Source: JAJXWB01 sp046349215 (GTDB lineage: Bacteria; Pseudomonadota; Alphaproteobacteria; Rhizobiales; Beijerinckiaceae). Taken from it: 64,000 nt of DNA. Below, piece after piece: positions 35,562 through 45,469 of this stretch. Both the position numbers and the translations under genes were made by a program. The notes under the pieces are model-generated. The model was not told where the DNA came from. It searched no databases and saw only the letters and a list, made by a program, of their open reading frames with translations. Location: assembly GCA_046349215.1 (NCBI GenBank), contig JAXMCV010000001.1, positions 1,488,001 to 1,552,000 of the forward strand. Reading direction: 5' to 3'. The stretch's first letter is position 1. Every line of letters starts with the position of its first letter.

Positions 35562-37025
35562 CTACGCCGACTGGTACAGCCGCACGTATCTGCGCGCCGA
35601 CTCGCCCCAGCCGAACGAGCGCGCCATGGCGGCATGGCGCATGTCGTGGAAATGGCGGCCGGAACCGAATGTCTGCATCGCGCGTCGCACCGCCGATTTC
35701 AGGTGGCCGGCGGTCGGGCTGTGGAACAGGAAGCCGGTGCGGCCGTCCTCGATCGTGTCGGCGAGGCCGCCGGTGCTGTGAGCGATGGGCAGCGAACCGA
35801 AACGCTGCGCATACATCTGGCTGAGGCCGCAGGGCTCGAAGCGCGAAGGCATCAGGAGGAAATCGCTGCCGGCGAACATGGCGCGCGCTTCCGCGCCGTC
35901 GAAGCCGATGCGCACGCCGACCTGATCGGGATGCCGATCGGCGAGGTCGAGCATGCTCTCCTCGAAATGCGTCTCGCCCTGTCCCGTCACGACGAGCTGG
36001 CCGCCGTTGGCGACGATTTCTTCGGCGGCTTCGAGAGAAAGATCGACGCCCTTCTGGTGGACGAGGCGCGAGACGATGGCGAACAAGGGGCCGCGCGACA
36101 ACGCGAGGCCGAAACGCCCGCGCACGTAATCGGCGTGGCGGCCCTTCCAGGAATGCGGGTCGAATTCCTCGCGGCTGTCGGCGTGGCAGGGATCCCACGT
36201 TTCGTCGATGCCGTTGAGGATGCCTGTCAACCGGCCCTGACGCGAACGTTCGGAGAGAAGGCCGTGCAGGCCGCAGCCGAATTGCGGCGTGGTGATTTCC
36301 TGCGCGTATGTGCCGCTCACCGTCGTCAGATGATCGGCGTAATAGAGCCCGGCCTTGAGGAAGGACAGCCGGCCGTAGAATTCTACGCCGTCGACCCTGT
36401 AGGCGGCGGCCGGAATGCCGAGCGCCGGCAGGCGCGCGCAATCGAACGCGCCCTGGTAGGCGAGATTGTGAATTGTGAGAAGCGTCGCCGTGTCTGCGCC
36501 GCGCCATGCGAGATAGCCCGACGCCAATGCGCTCGGCCAGTCGTTCAGATGCAGATTGTCCGGCTTCCAGTTCGGGTCGCCGGTTCCCGCCGCGATTTCC
36601 GCGGCGGCGAGGCTCAGCCGCGCGAAGCGGATGTCGTTGTCCGGCCAGTCGACGCCGTCGGGATCGAGATAGAGGCCGCCCGGCCGGTCGTAGAGATCGG
36701 CGTTGAGCAGGACATAGACGGGAATGCCGTCGGCGGTCTGCGTGCGGCCGAGCGCGCAGGCGGGCACCGAAGCGAGGCCGGGCAGCAGCGCGACCGGCTG
36801 GATGGCGCCGGCGCGATCCAGCACCTGGCGGTATCCAGGCACGAGAATGCGCACGTCGGCGAATTCGCGCAGCGCGCGCGGCAGCGCGGCCGAGACTTCG
36901 CCGAGCCCGCCGGTCTGCACGTAATCGGTGATTTCGGAGGTGACAAAGAGGACGCTGCGCCGCTTGCCATCGGCGCATTCGGTATCGGGTCCTGCAGCGG
37001 ACCCGTCCTTCGTCTCCAGCCTCAT
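35562..37025 (-). CDS. glgA: Glycogen (starch) synthase
   Basis: 487 residues, GT5 family: SVLFVTSEITDYVQTGGLGEVSAALPRAL at the N-terminus, HLNDWPSAL, TIHNLAYQG, GILNGIDETWDP, VSRLVHQKGVD and PSRFEPCGLSQMYAQRFGSLPIAHSTGGLADTI near the C-terminus (retaining GT-B fold). It extends glycogen from ADP-glucose. The usual KTGGL motif reads QTGGL here: Gln37 replaces the Lys that contacts the ADP-glucose phosphates in characterised enzymes. Start at 37025 is an ATG; a TTG further up would add 30 basic residues. No ADP-glucose pyrophosphorylase gene is in the window. Confidence 0.92.
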   Translation of the reverse strand: MRLETKDGSAAGPDTECADGKRRSVLFVTSEITDYVQTGGLGEVSAALPRALREFADVRILVPGYRQVLDRAGAIQPVALLPGLASVPACALGRTQTADGIPVYVLLNADLYDRPGGLYLDPDGVDWPDNDIRFARLSLAAAEIAAGTGDPNWKPDNLHLNDWPSALASGYLAWRGADTATLLTIHNLAYQGAFDCARLPALGIPAAAYRVDGVEFYGRLSFLKAGLYYADHLTTVSGTYAQEITTPQFGCGLHGLLSERSRQGRLTGILNGIDETWDPCHADSREEFDPHSWKGRHADYVRGRFGLALSRGPLFAIVSRLVHQKGVDLSLEAAEEIVANGGQLVVTGQGETHFEESMLDLADRHPDQVGVRIGFDGAEARAMFAGSDFLLMPSRFEPCGLSQMYAQRFGSLPIAHSTGGLADTIEDGRTGFLFHSPTAGHLKSAVRRAMQTFGSGRHFHDMRHAAMARSFGWGESARRYVRLYQSA

Positions 37026-37160
37026 GCCCCAGCCATGCCCATCGGACCCGGAAGGCTGTCCGCGTCCTGCCTGGAGCTTTACGTAACGTCGCAACTTTTT
37101 ATGTTTGGTTAACAAGAGGCAAACAATTCGGCGGGGCTTGGTTTCCCTAGAGAAATCAAG

Positions 37161-37180
37161 GCGCGTTAACGCGCGTTAAC
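37161..37180. promoter_or_regulatory. Tandem GCGCGTTAAC repeats between glgA and glgP
   Basis: Two exact copies of GCGCGTTAAC side by side, which create the perfect 16-bp palindrome GTTAACGCGCGTTAAC at 37165-37180. It lies 136 bp from the glgA start and about 100 bp from the glgP start in their divergent region. A related AACCGGT-GGCGG element occurs at about 37178 and again near 37235. A good candidate operator, factor unknown. Confidence 0.45.
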
Positions 37181-37283
37181 CGGTTGGCGGCTGCCATTCC
37201 GTACAAGGCGCGGCGCGCGGATAACCTATTTCTCAACCGGTGGCGGTCAGGCTTGTGACCATAGTCAACGGGACCACCGCTGC

Positions 37284-39770
37284 ATGCGCGCTCAACTCAA
37301 GACCTCCGACTTCCGCTCTCAAGCCCAGGAGGAAGCCGCCTCCGCCATCCAGGCGTTGCGCAAGGAGATCGAGGCCAAGCTCGTCTACAATGTCGGCAAG
37401 CAGCCTGCGATCGCGCTCAACCACGACTGGCTCACTGCGGCCATTCTCGCGGTGCGCGACAAGATCATCGACCGCTGGATGGCCTCGATCCGCGAAGCCA
37501 AGCGCTCGGGCCGCAAGCGCGTCTATTATCTCTCGCTCGAATTCCTGATCGGTCGCCTCTTCGAGGATGCGCTCGGCAATCTCGGCCTGAAGGAGCAGAT
37601 GCGCGAGGCGCTGTCGCTCGTCGGCCTCGACCTCGATTCCATCGCGCAGCTCGAACCGGACGCGGCGCTCGGCAACGGCGGCCTCGGGCGTCTCGCCGCC
37701 TGCTTCATGGAGAGCATGGCGACGCTCGGCGTCTCGGGGCTCGGCTACGGCATCCGCTACGACCACGGCCTGTTCAAGCAGCGCATCGTCGACGGCGCGC
37801 AGGTCGAGACGCCGGAGGAATGGCTGTCCTTCCGCAACCCCTGGGAATTCCAGCGCCGTGAGATCGTTCACGAGATCGGCTTCGGCGGCGAGGTGACGAG
37901 CGAGGCCGGCTGGGACGGCGCCGAGCGCCACACCTGGAAGCCGGCCGAACGCGTGCTGGCGGTCGCCTACGACACGCCGGTCGTCGGCTGGCGCGGCGAC
38001 ACGGTCAATACGCTGCGCCTGTGGAGCGCCAAGGCGATCGACCCTATCCGGCTCGACGCGTTCAACGCCGGCGACCATGTCGGCGCGATCTACGAGCGCA
38101 GCCGCGCCGAAAGCATCTCGCGCATTCTCTATCCCTCGGATTCGAATCCGGCCGGACAGGAATTGCGCCTGCGCCAGGAATATTTCTTCGCCTCCGCGTC
38201 GCTGCAGGACCTGATCCGCAGGCACATCCAGCGCTTCGGCGACGTGCGCAACCTGCACGAGAAGGCCGCCATCCAGCTCAACGACACGCATCCCTCGATC
38301 GCTGTCGCGGAACTCATGCGCCTGCTGGTCGACGTGCATGGGCTCGCCTGGGACGAAGCCTGGAACATCACGCGCGAGGCGACGTCCTACACCAACCACA
38401 CGCTGCTGCCGGAAGCGCTGGAAAGCTGGCCGGTCGCGCTGATGCAGCGGCTTCTGCCGCGCCACCTGCAGATCATCTACGCCATCAACATGCGCTTCCT
38501 CGGCGAGGCCAAGGCGCAGGGAATGGACGAGGCGACGATCAAGTCCGTTTCGCTGATCGACGAGGATCACGGCAAGCGCGTGCGCATGGGCCATCTCGCC
38601 TTCGTCGGCTCGCATCGTATCAACGGCGTCTCGGCGCTGCATACCGACCTCATGAAGGAGACGGTGTTCGCCGATCTCAACCGCGCGCTGCCCGGCCGCA
38701 TCGTCAACAAGACGAACGGCATCACGCCGCGCCGGTGGCTCATCAACGCCAATCCCGGACTGACCAGCCTGCTGAAGGAAACGGTCGGCGCGGGCGTCGT
38801 GGACAACATCGAGCGGATCCGCGATTTCGAACGGTACGTGGACGATTCGTCGGCCCAGGATCGCTTCGCGGCGATCAAGCGCGCCAACAAGGAAGAACTA
38901 GCCGAATATGTCATCGACCAGACGGGCGTGCGCGTCGATCCGGCGGCCGCCTTCGACGTGCACGTGAAGCGCATCCACGAATACAAGCGCCAGCTCCTGA
39001 ACATTCTGGAGACGATCGCGCTCTACGATGCGATCCGCGCCCATCCGGAACGCGACTGGCAGCCGCGCGTGAAACTTTTCGCCGGCAAGGCGGCGGCGAG
39101 CTATTTCCAGGCGAAATCGATCATCCGACTCGTCAACGACGTGGCGCGCAAGGTGAACGACGATCCGGCCGTGCGCGACCTGCTGAAGGTCGTGTTCCTG
39201 CCGAACTTCAACGTCTCGCTGGCCGAACTGATCGTACCGGCCGCCGATATTTCCGAGCAGATCTCGACGGCCGGCATGGAAGCGTCCGGCACGGGTAACA
39301 TGAAATTTGCTCTCAATGGCGCGATCACCATCGGCACGCTGGACGGCGCCAATGTCGAGATCCGCGAACATGTCGGCGAAGAGAATATCGTGATCTTCGG
39401 CAAGACGGCGCAGGAGGTGGAGGACATCCGCCGCAACGGCCATCGGCCCGGCGACATCATCGCCAACGATCCGGCGCTGCGCCACGCGCTCGACCAGGTC
39501 GCCGCCGGCGTGTTCTCGCCCGAGGATCGCGGCCGCTATGCGGGCCTTTGCGACGCGGTATGGAACAGCGACTATTTCCTCGTGACCGCCGACTTCGCCT
39601 CCTACTGGGACGCGCAGCGCCGCATGGACGAATTGTGGCGCGACCGCACGCACTGGCGACGCATGGGGATGCTGAACACGGCGCGCATGGGCTGGTTCTC
39701 CTCGGATCGCACGATCCGCGAATATGCCGAGGAAATCTGGAAAGTGCCGCACAGCCGCGCGCATGGCTGA
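37284..39770 (+). CDS. glgP: Glycogen phosphorylase
   Basis: 828 residues, GT35 family: the pyridoxal-phosphate site GTGNMKFALNGAITIGTLDGANVEI carries the PLP Lys674; also GNGGLGRLAACFMES, YGIRYDHGLF and TNGITPRRWL. It releases glucose-1-phosphate from glycogen chains in the cytosol. Transcribed divergently from glgA and followed by glgX with an 8-bp overlap, so degradation is one operon and synthesis another. Confidence 0.96.
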   Translation: MRAQLKTSDFRSQAQEEAASAIQALRKEIEAKLVYNVGKQPAIALNHDWLTAAILAVRDKIIDRWMASIREAKRSGRKRVYYLSLEFLIGRLFEDALGNLGLKEQMREALSLVGLDLDSIAQLEPDAALGNGGLGRLAACFMESMATLGVSGLGYGIRYDHGLFKQRIVDGAQVETPEEWLSFRNPWEFQRREIVHEIGFGGEVTSEAGWDGAERHTWKPAERVLAVAYDTPVVGWRGDTVNTLRLWSAKAIDPIRLDAFNAGDHVGAIYERSRAESISRILYPSDSNPAGQELRLRQEYFFASASLQDLIRRHIQRFGDVRNLHEKAAIQLNDTHPSIAVAELMRLLVDVHGLAWDEAWNITREATSYTNHTLLPEALESWPVALMQRLLPRHLQIIYAINMRFLGEAKAQGMDEATIKSVSLIDEDHGKRVRMGHLAFVGSHRINGVSALHTDLMKETVFADLNRALPGRIVNKTNGITPRRWLINANPGLTSLLKETVGAGVVDNIERIRDFERYVDDSSAQDRFAAIKRANKEELAEYVIDQTGVRVDPAAAFDVHVKRIHEYKRQLLNILETIALYDAIRAHPERDWQPRVKLFAGKAAASYFQAKSIIRLVNDVARKVNDDPAVRDLLKVVFLPNFNVSLAELIVPAADISEQISTAGMEASGTGNMKFALNGAITIGTLDGANVEIREHVGEENIVIFGKTAQEVEDIRRNGHRPGDIIANDPALRHALDQVAAGVFSPEDRGRYAGLCDAVWNSDYFLVTADFASYWDAQRRMDELWRDRTHWRRMGMLNTARMGWFSSDRTIREYAEEIWKVPHSRAHG

Positions 39771-41760
39771 GCGCGCGGCCGAAAGCTGCTGCGCGCCCGT
39801 CTCGCCCGGGGTCGAACTCTTCAGGGGCGGCGCGCGCTTCTGCGTCGCCTCGCGCCACGCCGAGGCGATCTCGGTCTGCCTTTTCGACGAGAGCGATCGT
39901 GAAACGGAACGGCTGCGGCTCGCCCGCAAGGACGATCTGTTCTGCGGCTTCATCCCGAACGTCCGGGCTGGCCAGCGCTACGGGCTGCGCGCCGACGGGC
40001 CGTGGGATCCGCAACGCGGCCACAGGTTCGATCCCGACAAGCTGCTGGTCGATCCCTACGCAACGCGGCTCGACCGCCCCTTTCGTTACGATCCCGCGCT
40101 CGCCGCGCGACGCGGACAGGGCGCCGACACGGCCGCGCTCGTGCCGAAGGCGATCGTCGAGCCGAATGTCGCACGCGAAGCGCTCAGGCGCGAACCGATC
40201 GCGACGCGGCTGGTCTACGAGATCAACGTCCGCGCGCATACGAAGCTCGATCCTGACGTTCCCCTTGAAATGCGCGGCACGCTGCGCGGTCTTTGCCAGC
40301 CGCATGTCATCGAGCGTCTGGCGCGGCTCGGCGTCAGCCATGTCGAACTCATGCCGATCCATGCCTGGATCGACGAACGCCATCTGCCGCCGCTCGGGCT
40401 TTCCAACGCATGGGGCTACAATCCGGTCGCCTTCATGGCGCTCGACCCGCGCCTTGCGCCCGAGGGCGCCGAGGATTTGCGGCGTGCGACCGCCGCCCTC
40501 GGCGATGCGGGGATCGGCGTGCTGCTCGACGTGGTGTTCAACCATTCCGGCGAGAGCGACGAACAGGGCCCGACGCTGAGCCTGCGCGGCCTCGACAATG
40601 CGCTCTACTACCGCCACTCGCCGGACGGTTCGCTCGTCAACGACGCGGGCTGCGGGAACATCCTGGCCTGCGACGAAAAGATCGTCGCAGACCTCGTGCT
40701 CGACAGCCTACGCCGTTTCGCGCGCGCCGGCGTCGCCGGTTTCCGCTTCGATCTGGCGACGACGCTCGGACGCCGCGCCGCGGGATTCGATCCGCAAGCG
40801 CCGCTGCTGAAGGCCATCGCCGGCGATCCCGTGCTCGGGCGGCTCGAACTCATCGCCGAACCCTGGGACATCGGCCCCGGCGGCTATCAGGTCGGACGTT
40901 TCGGGGCGCCGTGGAAGGAATGGAACGATCGCTATCGCGACGACGTGCGACGTTTCTGGCGCGGCGATCGTGGCGCCGCCGGCGCATTTGCGACACGCAT
41001 CTGCGGATCGGCCGATCTTTTTGCTCATGACGGACGCAGGCCGTCGGCGAATGTGAATTTCGTCGCCGCGCACGACGGGTTCCCGCTGCGCGATCTCGTC
41101 TCGTATTCGCACAAGCAGAACTGGAACAACGGCGAGGAAAACCGGGACGGCAATTCGGGCGAGATCGCCTGGAACAACGGATCGGAGGGCGAGACGCGCG
41201 ACGAGGCGACCACGGCGCGTCGCGAAGCCGACGTACGCGCATTGCTGGCCACGCTGTTCCTGTCGCGCGGCACGCCGATGCTGACGGCGGGCGACGAATT
41301 CGGACGCACGCAGAACGGCAACAACAATTGCTATGCGCAGGACAATGCGCTCACCTGGCTCGGCTGGGAGAAGGCCGACCTCTTCCTGTCGGATTTCGTC
41401 GCGGGCCTGACGCGGCTGAGGGCGCGCGCGCCGGCGCTGCGCGAAGACCGCTTCCTGTCGGGCCGCGCCGAACACGGCATGCATCATCCCGACGCCGTCT
41501 GGACGCGGCCCGACGGCGCATCGCTCGAGGATCACGATTGGGCCGGGGCCGATTGCGTCGGGCTGACCCTCGCCGCCGTCGAGGGCGGCGGGCGCGTGCA
41601 CCTGATCTTCAATCGCGGGGGCCAGACGCCAGGCCGCCTTCCCGCCGGCGCCGCCTGGCGGCTTGCGCTCGATTCGGCGCGCGGCTTCGTCGGCGAGGAG
41701 CCGGCCGGCGACGCCTTCGTCGCGCCGGCGCGCAGCGTTCTCGCCTTCGTCGAGGCGTGA
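39763..41760 (+). CDS. glgX: Glycogen debranching enzyme (isoamylase type)
   Basis: 665 residues: N-terminal carbohydrate-binding module (ELFRGGARFCVASRHAEAISVCLFD, ADGPWDPQRGHRFDPDKLLVDPYA), GH13 barrel motifs VVFNHSGESDEQGP, GFRFDLATTLGR (nucleophile Asp), LIAEPWDIGPGGYQVG (acid/base Glu) and VAAHDGFPLRDLVSY, and a C-terminal domain. It removes alpha-1,6 branches from phosphorylase-trimmed glycogen. The ATG lies inside the end of glgP (8-bp overlap), giving translational coupling. Confidence 0.95.
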   Translation: MAERAAESCCAPVSPGVELFRGGARFCVASRHAEAISVCLFDESDRETERLRLARKDDLFCGFIPNVRAGQRYGLRADGPWDPQRGHRFDPDKLLVDPYATRLDRPFRYDPALAARRGQGADTAALVPKAIVEPNVAREALRREPIATRLVYEINVRAHTKLDPDVPLEMRGTLRGLCQPHVIERLARLGVSHVELMPIHAWIDERHLPPLGLSNAWGYNPVAFMALDPRLAPEGAEDLRRATAALGDAGIGVLLDVVFNHSGESDEQGPTLSLRGLDNALYYRHSPDGSLVNDAGCGNILACDEKIVADLVLDSLRRFARAGVAGFRFDLATTLGRRAAGFDPQAPLLKAIAGDPVLGRLELIAEPWDIGPGGYQVGRFGAPWKEWNDRYRDDVRRFWRGDRGAAGAFATRICGSADLFAHDGRRPSANVNFVAAHDGFPLRDLVSYSHKQNWNNGEENRDGNSGEIAWNNGSEGETRDEATTARREADVRALLATLFLSRGTPMLTAGDEFGRTQNGNNNCYAQDNALTWLGWEKADLFLSDFVAGLTRLRARAPALREDRFLSGRAEHGMHHPDAVWTRPDGASLEDHDWAGADCVGLTLAAVEGGGRVHLIFNRGGQTPGRLPAGAAWRLALDSARGFVGEEPAGDAFVAPARSVLAFVEA

Positions 41761-41835
41761 GCGGACGCGCGCCTGCGGCGATGCGCCGCTGCCGCTCTTA
41801 GCCATTCCTCAAGCCTTCCGCGCTTGGCTCGTCGC

Positions 41836-42633
41836 ATGATGACCGCCATCAACAATCTCGGCGCGGGCTGGTCCGACTTCGCCTTGCTGGCCTTCGCCGC
41901 GATCCTGTTCGGCGCGCTCGGCGCGCTGGTCGCCTATCTCGCGAGCGTCTTCTGGTTCCGTCGCTGGACGCAGCGCAGCGCGCAGGAGGACAAGCTCGCG
42001 GACACGGCGCACACCAGCCTGCTGGGCTTCGCCGCCTTCGTCCTGGCCCTGGCGATCACCAATGTCTTTTCCAATTTCGCGCGCACGGAAGAAGCGGTGC
42101 GGCTGGAGGCGCTGGAAATCCGCCGGCTCGACCGCGAACTCGAGCCGCTCGGCGCCGCCGCGACCGACGCGCGCAAGGCGCTCGTCGCCTATGTCGCCGA
42201 CGTCGCGAAAGACGAATGGCCGCGCCTGGCGCTTCGCCCCAACAGCCTGTCGCCGCGCGCCGAGCAGGACCTCGATGATGTCTGGCGCGGCGTGCGGGCG
42301 ACGCAGGCGGCGATCGGCCCCGACCAAAGCCACCTGCGCGACACGCTCAGCCTGACGCTGACGCAGATCGAAAAGGCGCGCGCCGGGAGACTGGCGGCCG
42401 CGACCAATTCCATCCCCGACGTGTTCTGGCCGGTCATCGTCGCCTTCGTCGTCGCGGCGAGCTTCATGAGCGGCCGCAATGCGCACAAGACGTTCGGGAT
42501 GCAGATGAACGTATTGCACATGTCGGCGGTCGGCATCGTCATCGCGCTGATCATGATCCTCGACAATCCGTTTCGTGGCGAAACGAGCGTGCCGGCCGAG
42601 ATGATCGCGACCGCATTGAAGCCGCTCGGCTAG
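41836..42633 (+). CDS. DUF4239-like (bestrophin-type) membrane protein
   Basis: 265 residues. Two hydrophobic helices near the N-terminus (FALLAFAAILFGALGALVAYLASV, TSLLGFAAFVLALAITNVF), a long charged middle region rich in Arg/Glu/Leu heptads, and two helices near the C-terminus (VFWPVIVAFVVAASFM, GIVIALIMIL). This is the layout of DUF4239 proteins, distantly related to bestrophin channels. Function not known. Two ATGs stand side by side (41836, 41839); an in-frame TTG at 41824 is less likely. Confidence 0.75.
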   Translation: MMTAINNLGAGWSDFALLAFAAILFGALGALVAYLASVFWFRRWTQRSAQEDKLADTAHTSLLGFAAFVLALAITNVFSNFARTEEAVRLEALEIRRLDRELEPLGAAATDARKALVAYVADVAKDEWPRLALRPNSLSPRAEQDLDDVWRGVRATQAAIGPDQSHLRDTLSLTLTQIEKARAGRLAAATNSIPDVFWPVIVAFVVAASFMSGRNAHKTFGMQMNVLHMSAVGIVIALIMILDNPFRGETSVPAEMIATALKPLG

Positions 42634-44105
42634 GTCGCGCCCGTCTCCGGCGGATCGCGATCGCTGCGCAACGGCCGCATCTGCATGAAGGAAAAGAAGA
42701 CCATCGCGACTGCGACCAGGGCGCAGCTCGCCAGGAAGACCTGTCGAAACGAAGCGACGAGTTCGGCCACGCCGGCCGCATCGAGCTTGAGGCCGTTCGA
42801 GGCGAAACCTTCGCGCAACGCATCCGAACCGCCGAAGATCATCGCGCCGAAAATGGCGGCGACGAGCCCGCTGCCGATCTGCCGGAAGAAATTGCTGGTC
42901 GCCGTCGCCGCGCCGAGTTCGGTGCGCGGCACGGCGTTCTGGATCGTGACCGTGGCCGTCGGCAGCACCGTGCCGAGGCCGATGGTGATGACGAGCAGCA
43001 AGGCTTCCAGCGCCGCAAACGGAAGGCCGCGCGGACGCCATGCGAGAATGGCGCAGGCCAGCAGGGCGACGCCCATGCCGGCGAGCGGCATTATCTTGTA
43101 ATTGTCCAGCCTGACGAGCGAGCGTCCGGCGATTGTCGCGCCGATGACCGTGCCCATCATCAGCGGAATGAGCGCGACGCCGGACATGCTGGCCGAAAGG
43201 CCGATCACGCCTTCCAGATAGACCGGCATGACGATGGAAAGCCCGACGAACGTCCCCATGCTGAGGCCGGCGGCGATTGTGGCGGTCTTGACCACCTGGT
43301 CGCCGAGAACGCTGGCGGGGATCAGCGGCTCCAGCGCCGTCCGCGTGCGCCACGCAAAGGCGAGGCCGAACATTATGGCGGCGGCGAACAGGCCGAGGAT
43401 GACGGAAGAAGCCCAGGCATAGCGCACGCCGCCCCAGCTCAAGGCCAGAAGAAGCGCGCTCGATGCGCAGATCAGAAGGAAGGCGCCGAGGAAATCCAGG
43501 CTGTGCCGGCGCGCTGCCTGCGGCAAGGTTTTCAAGCGCGACGATGTCATGACATAGGCGGCGGCGCCGAGCGGCAGGTTGATCCAGAAGATCGCGGACC
43601 AGTGGATGTGTTCGGACAGAAAGCCGCCGAGCACCGGGCCGGCGAGGCTGGAAGCGGCGAAGACGCTGGCGATGTAGACCTGATAGCGGCCGCGTTCGCG
43701 CGGCGCGACAATGTCGGCGATGATCGTCTGGGCAAGCGAAATCAGGCCGCCGCCGCCGGCGCCCTGCAGGCCGCGCGCGAGGGCGAGAAAGGGAACGGAC
43801 GGAGAAAGCGCGCAGGCGACCGATCCGATCACGAAGGTCGAGATCGCCAGCAGCATGATGCCGCGGCGGCCGAAAATGTCGGAAAGCTTGCCGTAGAGCG
43901 GCGTGACGGCGACCGCCGCCAGCAGATAGGCGGTCACCACCCACGGCAATTGCGTGACATCGCCGAGATCGTGGCCGATGCTCGGCATGGCGGTCGCGAC
44001 GATCGTCTGGTCGAGCGCGCCGAGCAGCATGGCGAGCATCAGCCCGGCGAGAATCGCCAGTATGTCCTTGTGCTCGAAACGCGGAGCCGGCGCGTGATCG
44101 CTCAT
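42630..44105 (-). CDS. MFS drug exporter, DHA2 (EmrB/QacA) family
   Basis: 491 residues with about 14 membrane helices. Diagnostic motifs: LDQTIVATAMPSIGHDLG after helix 1, LYGKLSDIFGRRGIMLLAI (motif A), ARGLQGAGGGGLISLAQTIIADI (motif B/C region) and GPVLGGFLSEHIHWSAIFWINLPLG (motif C). It would export hydrophobic compounds by proton antiport. Its start codon lies 55 bp after the stop of the symporter gene. The 3' end overlaps the convergent DUF4239-like gene by 4 bp. Confidence 0.92.
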   Translation of the reverse strand: MSDHAPAPRFEHKDILAILAGLMLAMLLGALDQTIVATAMPSIGHDLGDVTQLPWVVTAYLLAAVAVTPLYGKLSDIFGRRGIMLLAISTFVIGSVACALSPSVPFLALARGLQGAGGGGLISLAQTIIADIVAPRERGRYQVYIASVFAASSLAGPVLGGFLSEHIHWSAIFWINLPLGAAAYVMTSSRLKTLPQAARRHSLDFLGAFLLICASSALLLALSWGGVRYAWASSVILGLFAAAIMFGLAFAWRTRTALEPLIPASVLGDQVVKTATIAAGLSMGTFVGLSIVMPVYLEGVIGLSASMSGVALIPLMMGTVIGATIAGRSLVRLDNYKIMPLAGMGVALLACAILAWRPRGLPFAALEALLLVITIGLGTVLPTATVTIQNAVPRTELGAATATSNFFRQIGSGLVAAIFGAMIFGGSDALREGFASNGLKLDAAGVAELVASFRQVFLASCALVAVAMVFFSFMQMRPLRSDRDPPETGAT

Positions 44106-44138
44106 CGGGTCCTATGTAGCGGGCGACCCGCCGCGCCG

Positions 44139-44157
44139 CCATCCCGCGCGGGGATGG
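44139..44157 (-). terminator. Weak hairpin between symporter and MFS genes
   Basis: CCATCCC-5 bases-GGGATGG, 4 bp after the symporter stop. There is no U-tract on the minus strand, so it may pause or stabilise the transcript rather than end it. Confidence 0.35.
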
Positions 44158-44160
44158 GCC

Positions 44161-45450
44161 TCATGCGTCCAGCGCCTGCTGCAGCTTCTTTTCGTCGAGC
44201 GCATTCTCCCATTTCGCGACGACGATGGTGGCGACAGCGTTGCCGATGAGATTGGTGGGCGTGAGGCCTTCCGACATCAGGCGGTGAATGCCGAGCAATA
44301 TGGCCACGCTCTCGATCGGAATCGTGCCGGCGGACGCGATGGTCGCCGCGAGCACGACGAAGGCCGCGCCGGCGATGCCGGCGGCGCCCTTGGACGTCAG
44401 CAGCAGCACCAGCAACAGGCCGATCTGCTGGCCAAGGCCGAGCGGCGTATTGGTCGCCTGCGCGAGAAAGACGGTGGCGGTCGCAAGATAAAGGCAGGTG
44501 CCGTCCAGGTTGAAGGAATAGCCGGTGGGAATGACGAGGCCGACGACGCCCTCCTCGCAGCCTGCCTGCTCCATCTTGACGATCATGCGCGGCAGGACTG
44601 TCTCGGACGAGGTCGTCGCCAGGACGATCAGCAATTCCTCGCGGATGTAGCGGATCAGCTTCAGCAGGCTGAAGCCGGCGAAGCGGGCGATCGGCCCGAG
44701 CACGAAGAAGATGAAGACCAGACAGATGGCGTAGAATTCGAGCAGCAGCTTGCCGAGCGACAGGAGCGAGCCGGCCCCGAACTTGCCGACCGTGAAGGCG
44801 ATTGCGCCGAGCGCGCCGAGCGGCGCCGCCCACATGATGAAGCCGACGATGCGAAACAGCATCTGCGCCGCCTGGTCGATCAGGCTGGTGACGGCGGCGA
44901 CCCTCTCGCCGAGTTGCGCCAGCGCGAAGCCGCAGAGCACGGCGACGAACAGGACCTGCAGCACGTTGCCCTCGGTAAAGGCGCCGACGAAGGTGTTGGG
45001 AATGATCTGCATCAGGAAGGTGGAAATGTCCTGTCCCTTGCCCTGCGCGATGTAATTCCTGACGAGCGAGGTGTCGACGCGGCTGACGTCGATGTTCATG
45101 CCGTCGCCCGGCCGCAGCACGTTGACGGCGACGAGCGCGAGGATGAGCGCGATCGTCGTCACGATCTCGAAATAGACGAGCGCCTTCAGCGCGACACGGC
45201 CGACGCGCGCCATGTCGGCCATGCGGGCGACGCCATGCACGACCGTGCAGAAGATGATCGGCGCTATCATGACCTTGATCGCCTTGATGAAGGCGTCGCC
45301 GAGCGGCTGCAGCCTGACGCCGAGGTCCGGCCAGAAATGACCGATGACGACGCCGGCGACCATGGCGACGATGACCTGCACCCAGAGTTGTGAGAGCCAG
45401 TGAAGGAGGCTTCGCTGCGAGGATGCGGGCAAGGCGCTCGATGGGGTCAT
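44161..45450 (-). CDS. Dicarboxylate/amino acid:cation symporter (DAACS, DctA/GltP type)
   Basis: 429 residues. HWLSQLWVQVIVAMVAGVVIGHFWP, FIKAIKVMIAPIIFCTVVHGVA, then LATTSSETVLPRMI (serine-rich re-entrant loop HP1), VIPTGYSFNLDGT (the TM7-8 motif NLDGT) and LTSKGAAGIAGAAFVVLAATI. This is the glutamate-transporter fold; members import C4-dicarboxylates such as malate, fumarate or oxaloacetate, or amino acids. It lies downstream of the aromatic cleavage genes, on the same strand, so could serve their products or substrates. Confidence 0.92.
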   Translation of the reverse strand: MTPSSALPASSQRSLLHWLSQLWVQVIVAMVAGVVIGHFWPDLGVRLQPLGDAFIKAIKVMIAPIIFCTVVHGVARMADMARVGRVALKALVYFEIVTTIALILALVAVNVLRPGDGMNIDVSRVDTSLVRNYIAQGKGQDISTFLMQIIPNTFVGAFTEGNVLQVLFVAVLCGFALAQLGERVAAVTSLIDQAAQMLFRIVGFIMWAAPLGALGAIAFTVGKFGAGSLLSLGKLLLEFYAICLVFIFFVLGPIARFAGFSLLKLIRYIREELLIVLATTSSETVLPRMIVKMEQAGCEEGVVGLVIPTGYSFNLDGTCLYLATATVFLAQATNTPLGLGQQIGLLLVLLLTSKGAAGIAGAAFVVLAATIASAGTIPIESVAILLGIHRLMSEGLTPTNLIGNAVATIVVAKWENALDEKKLQQALDA

Positions 45451-45469
45451 CTGTTCTGCGCTTTCTCCG

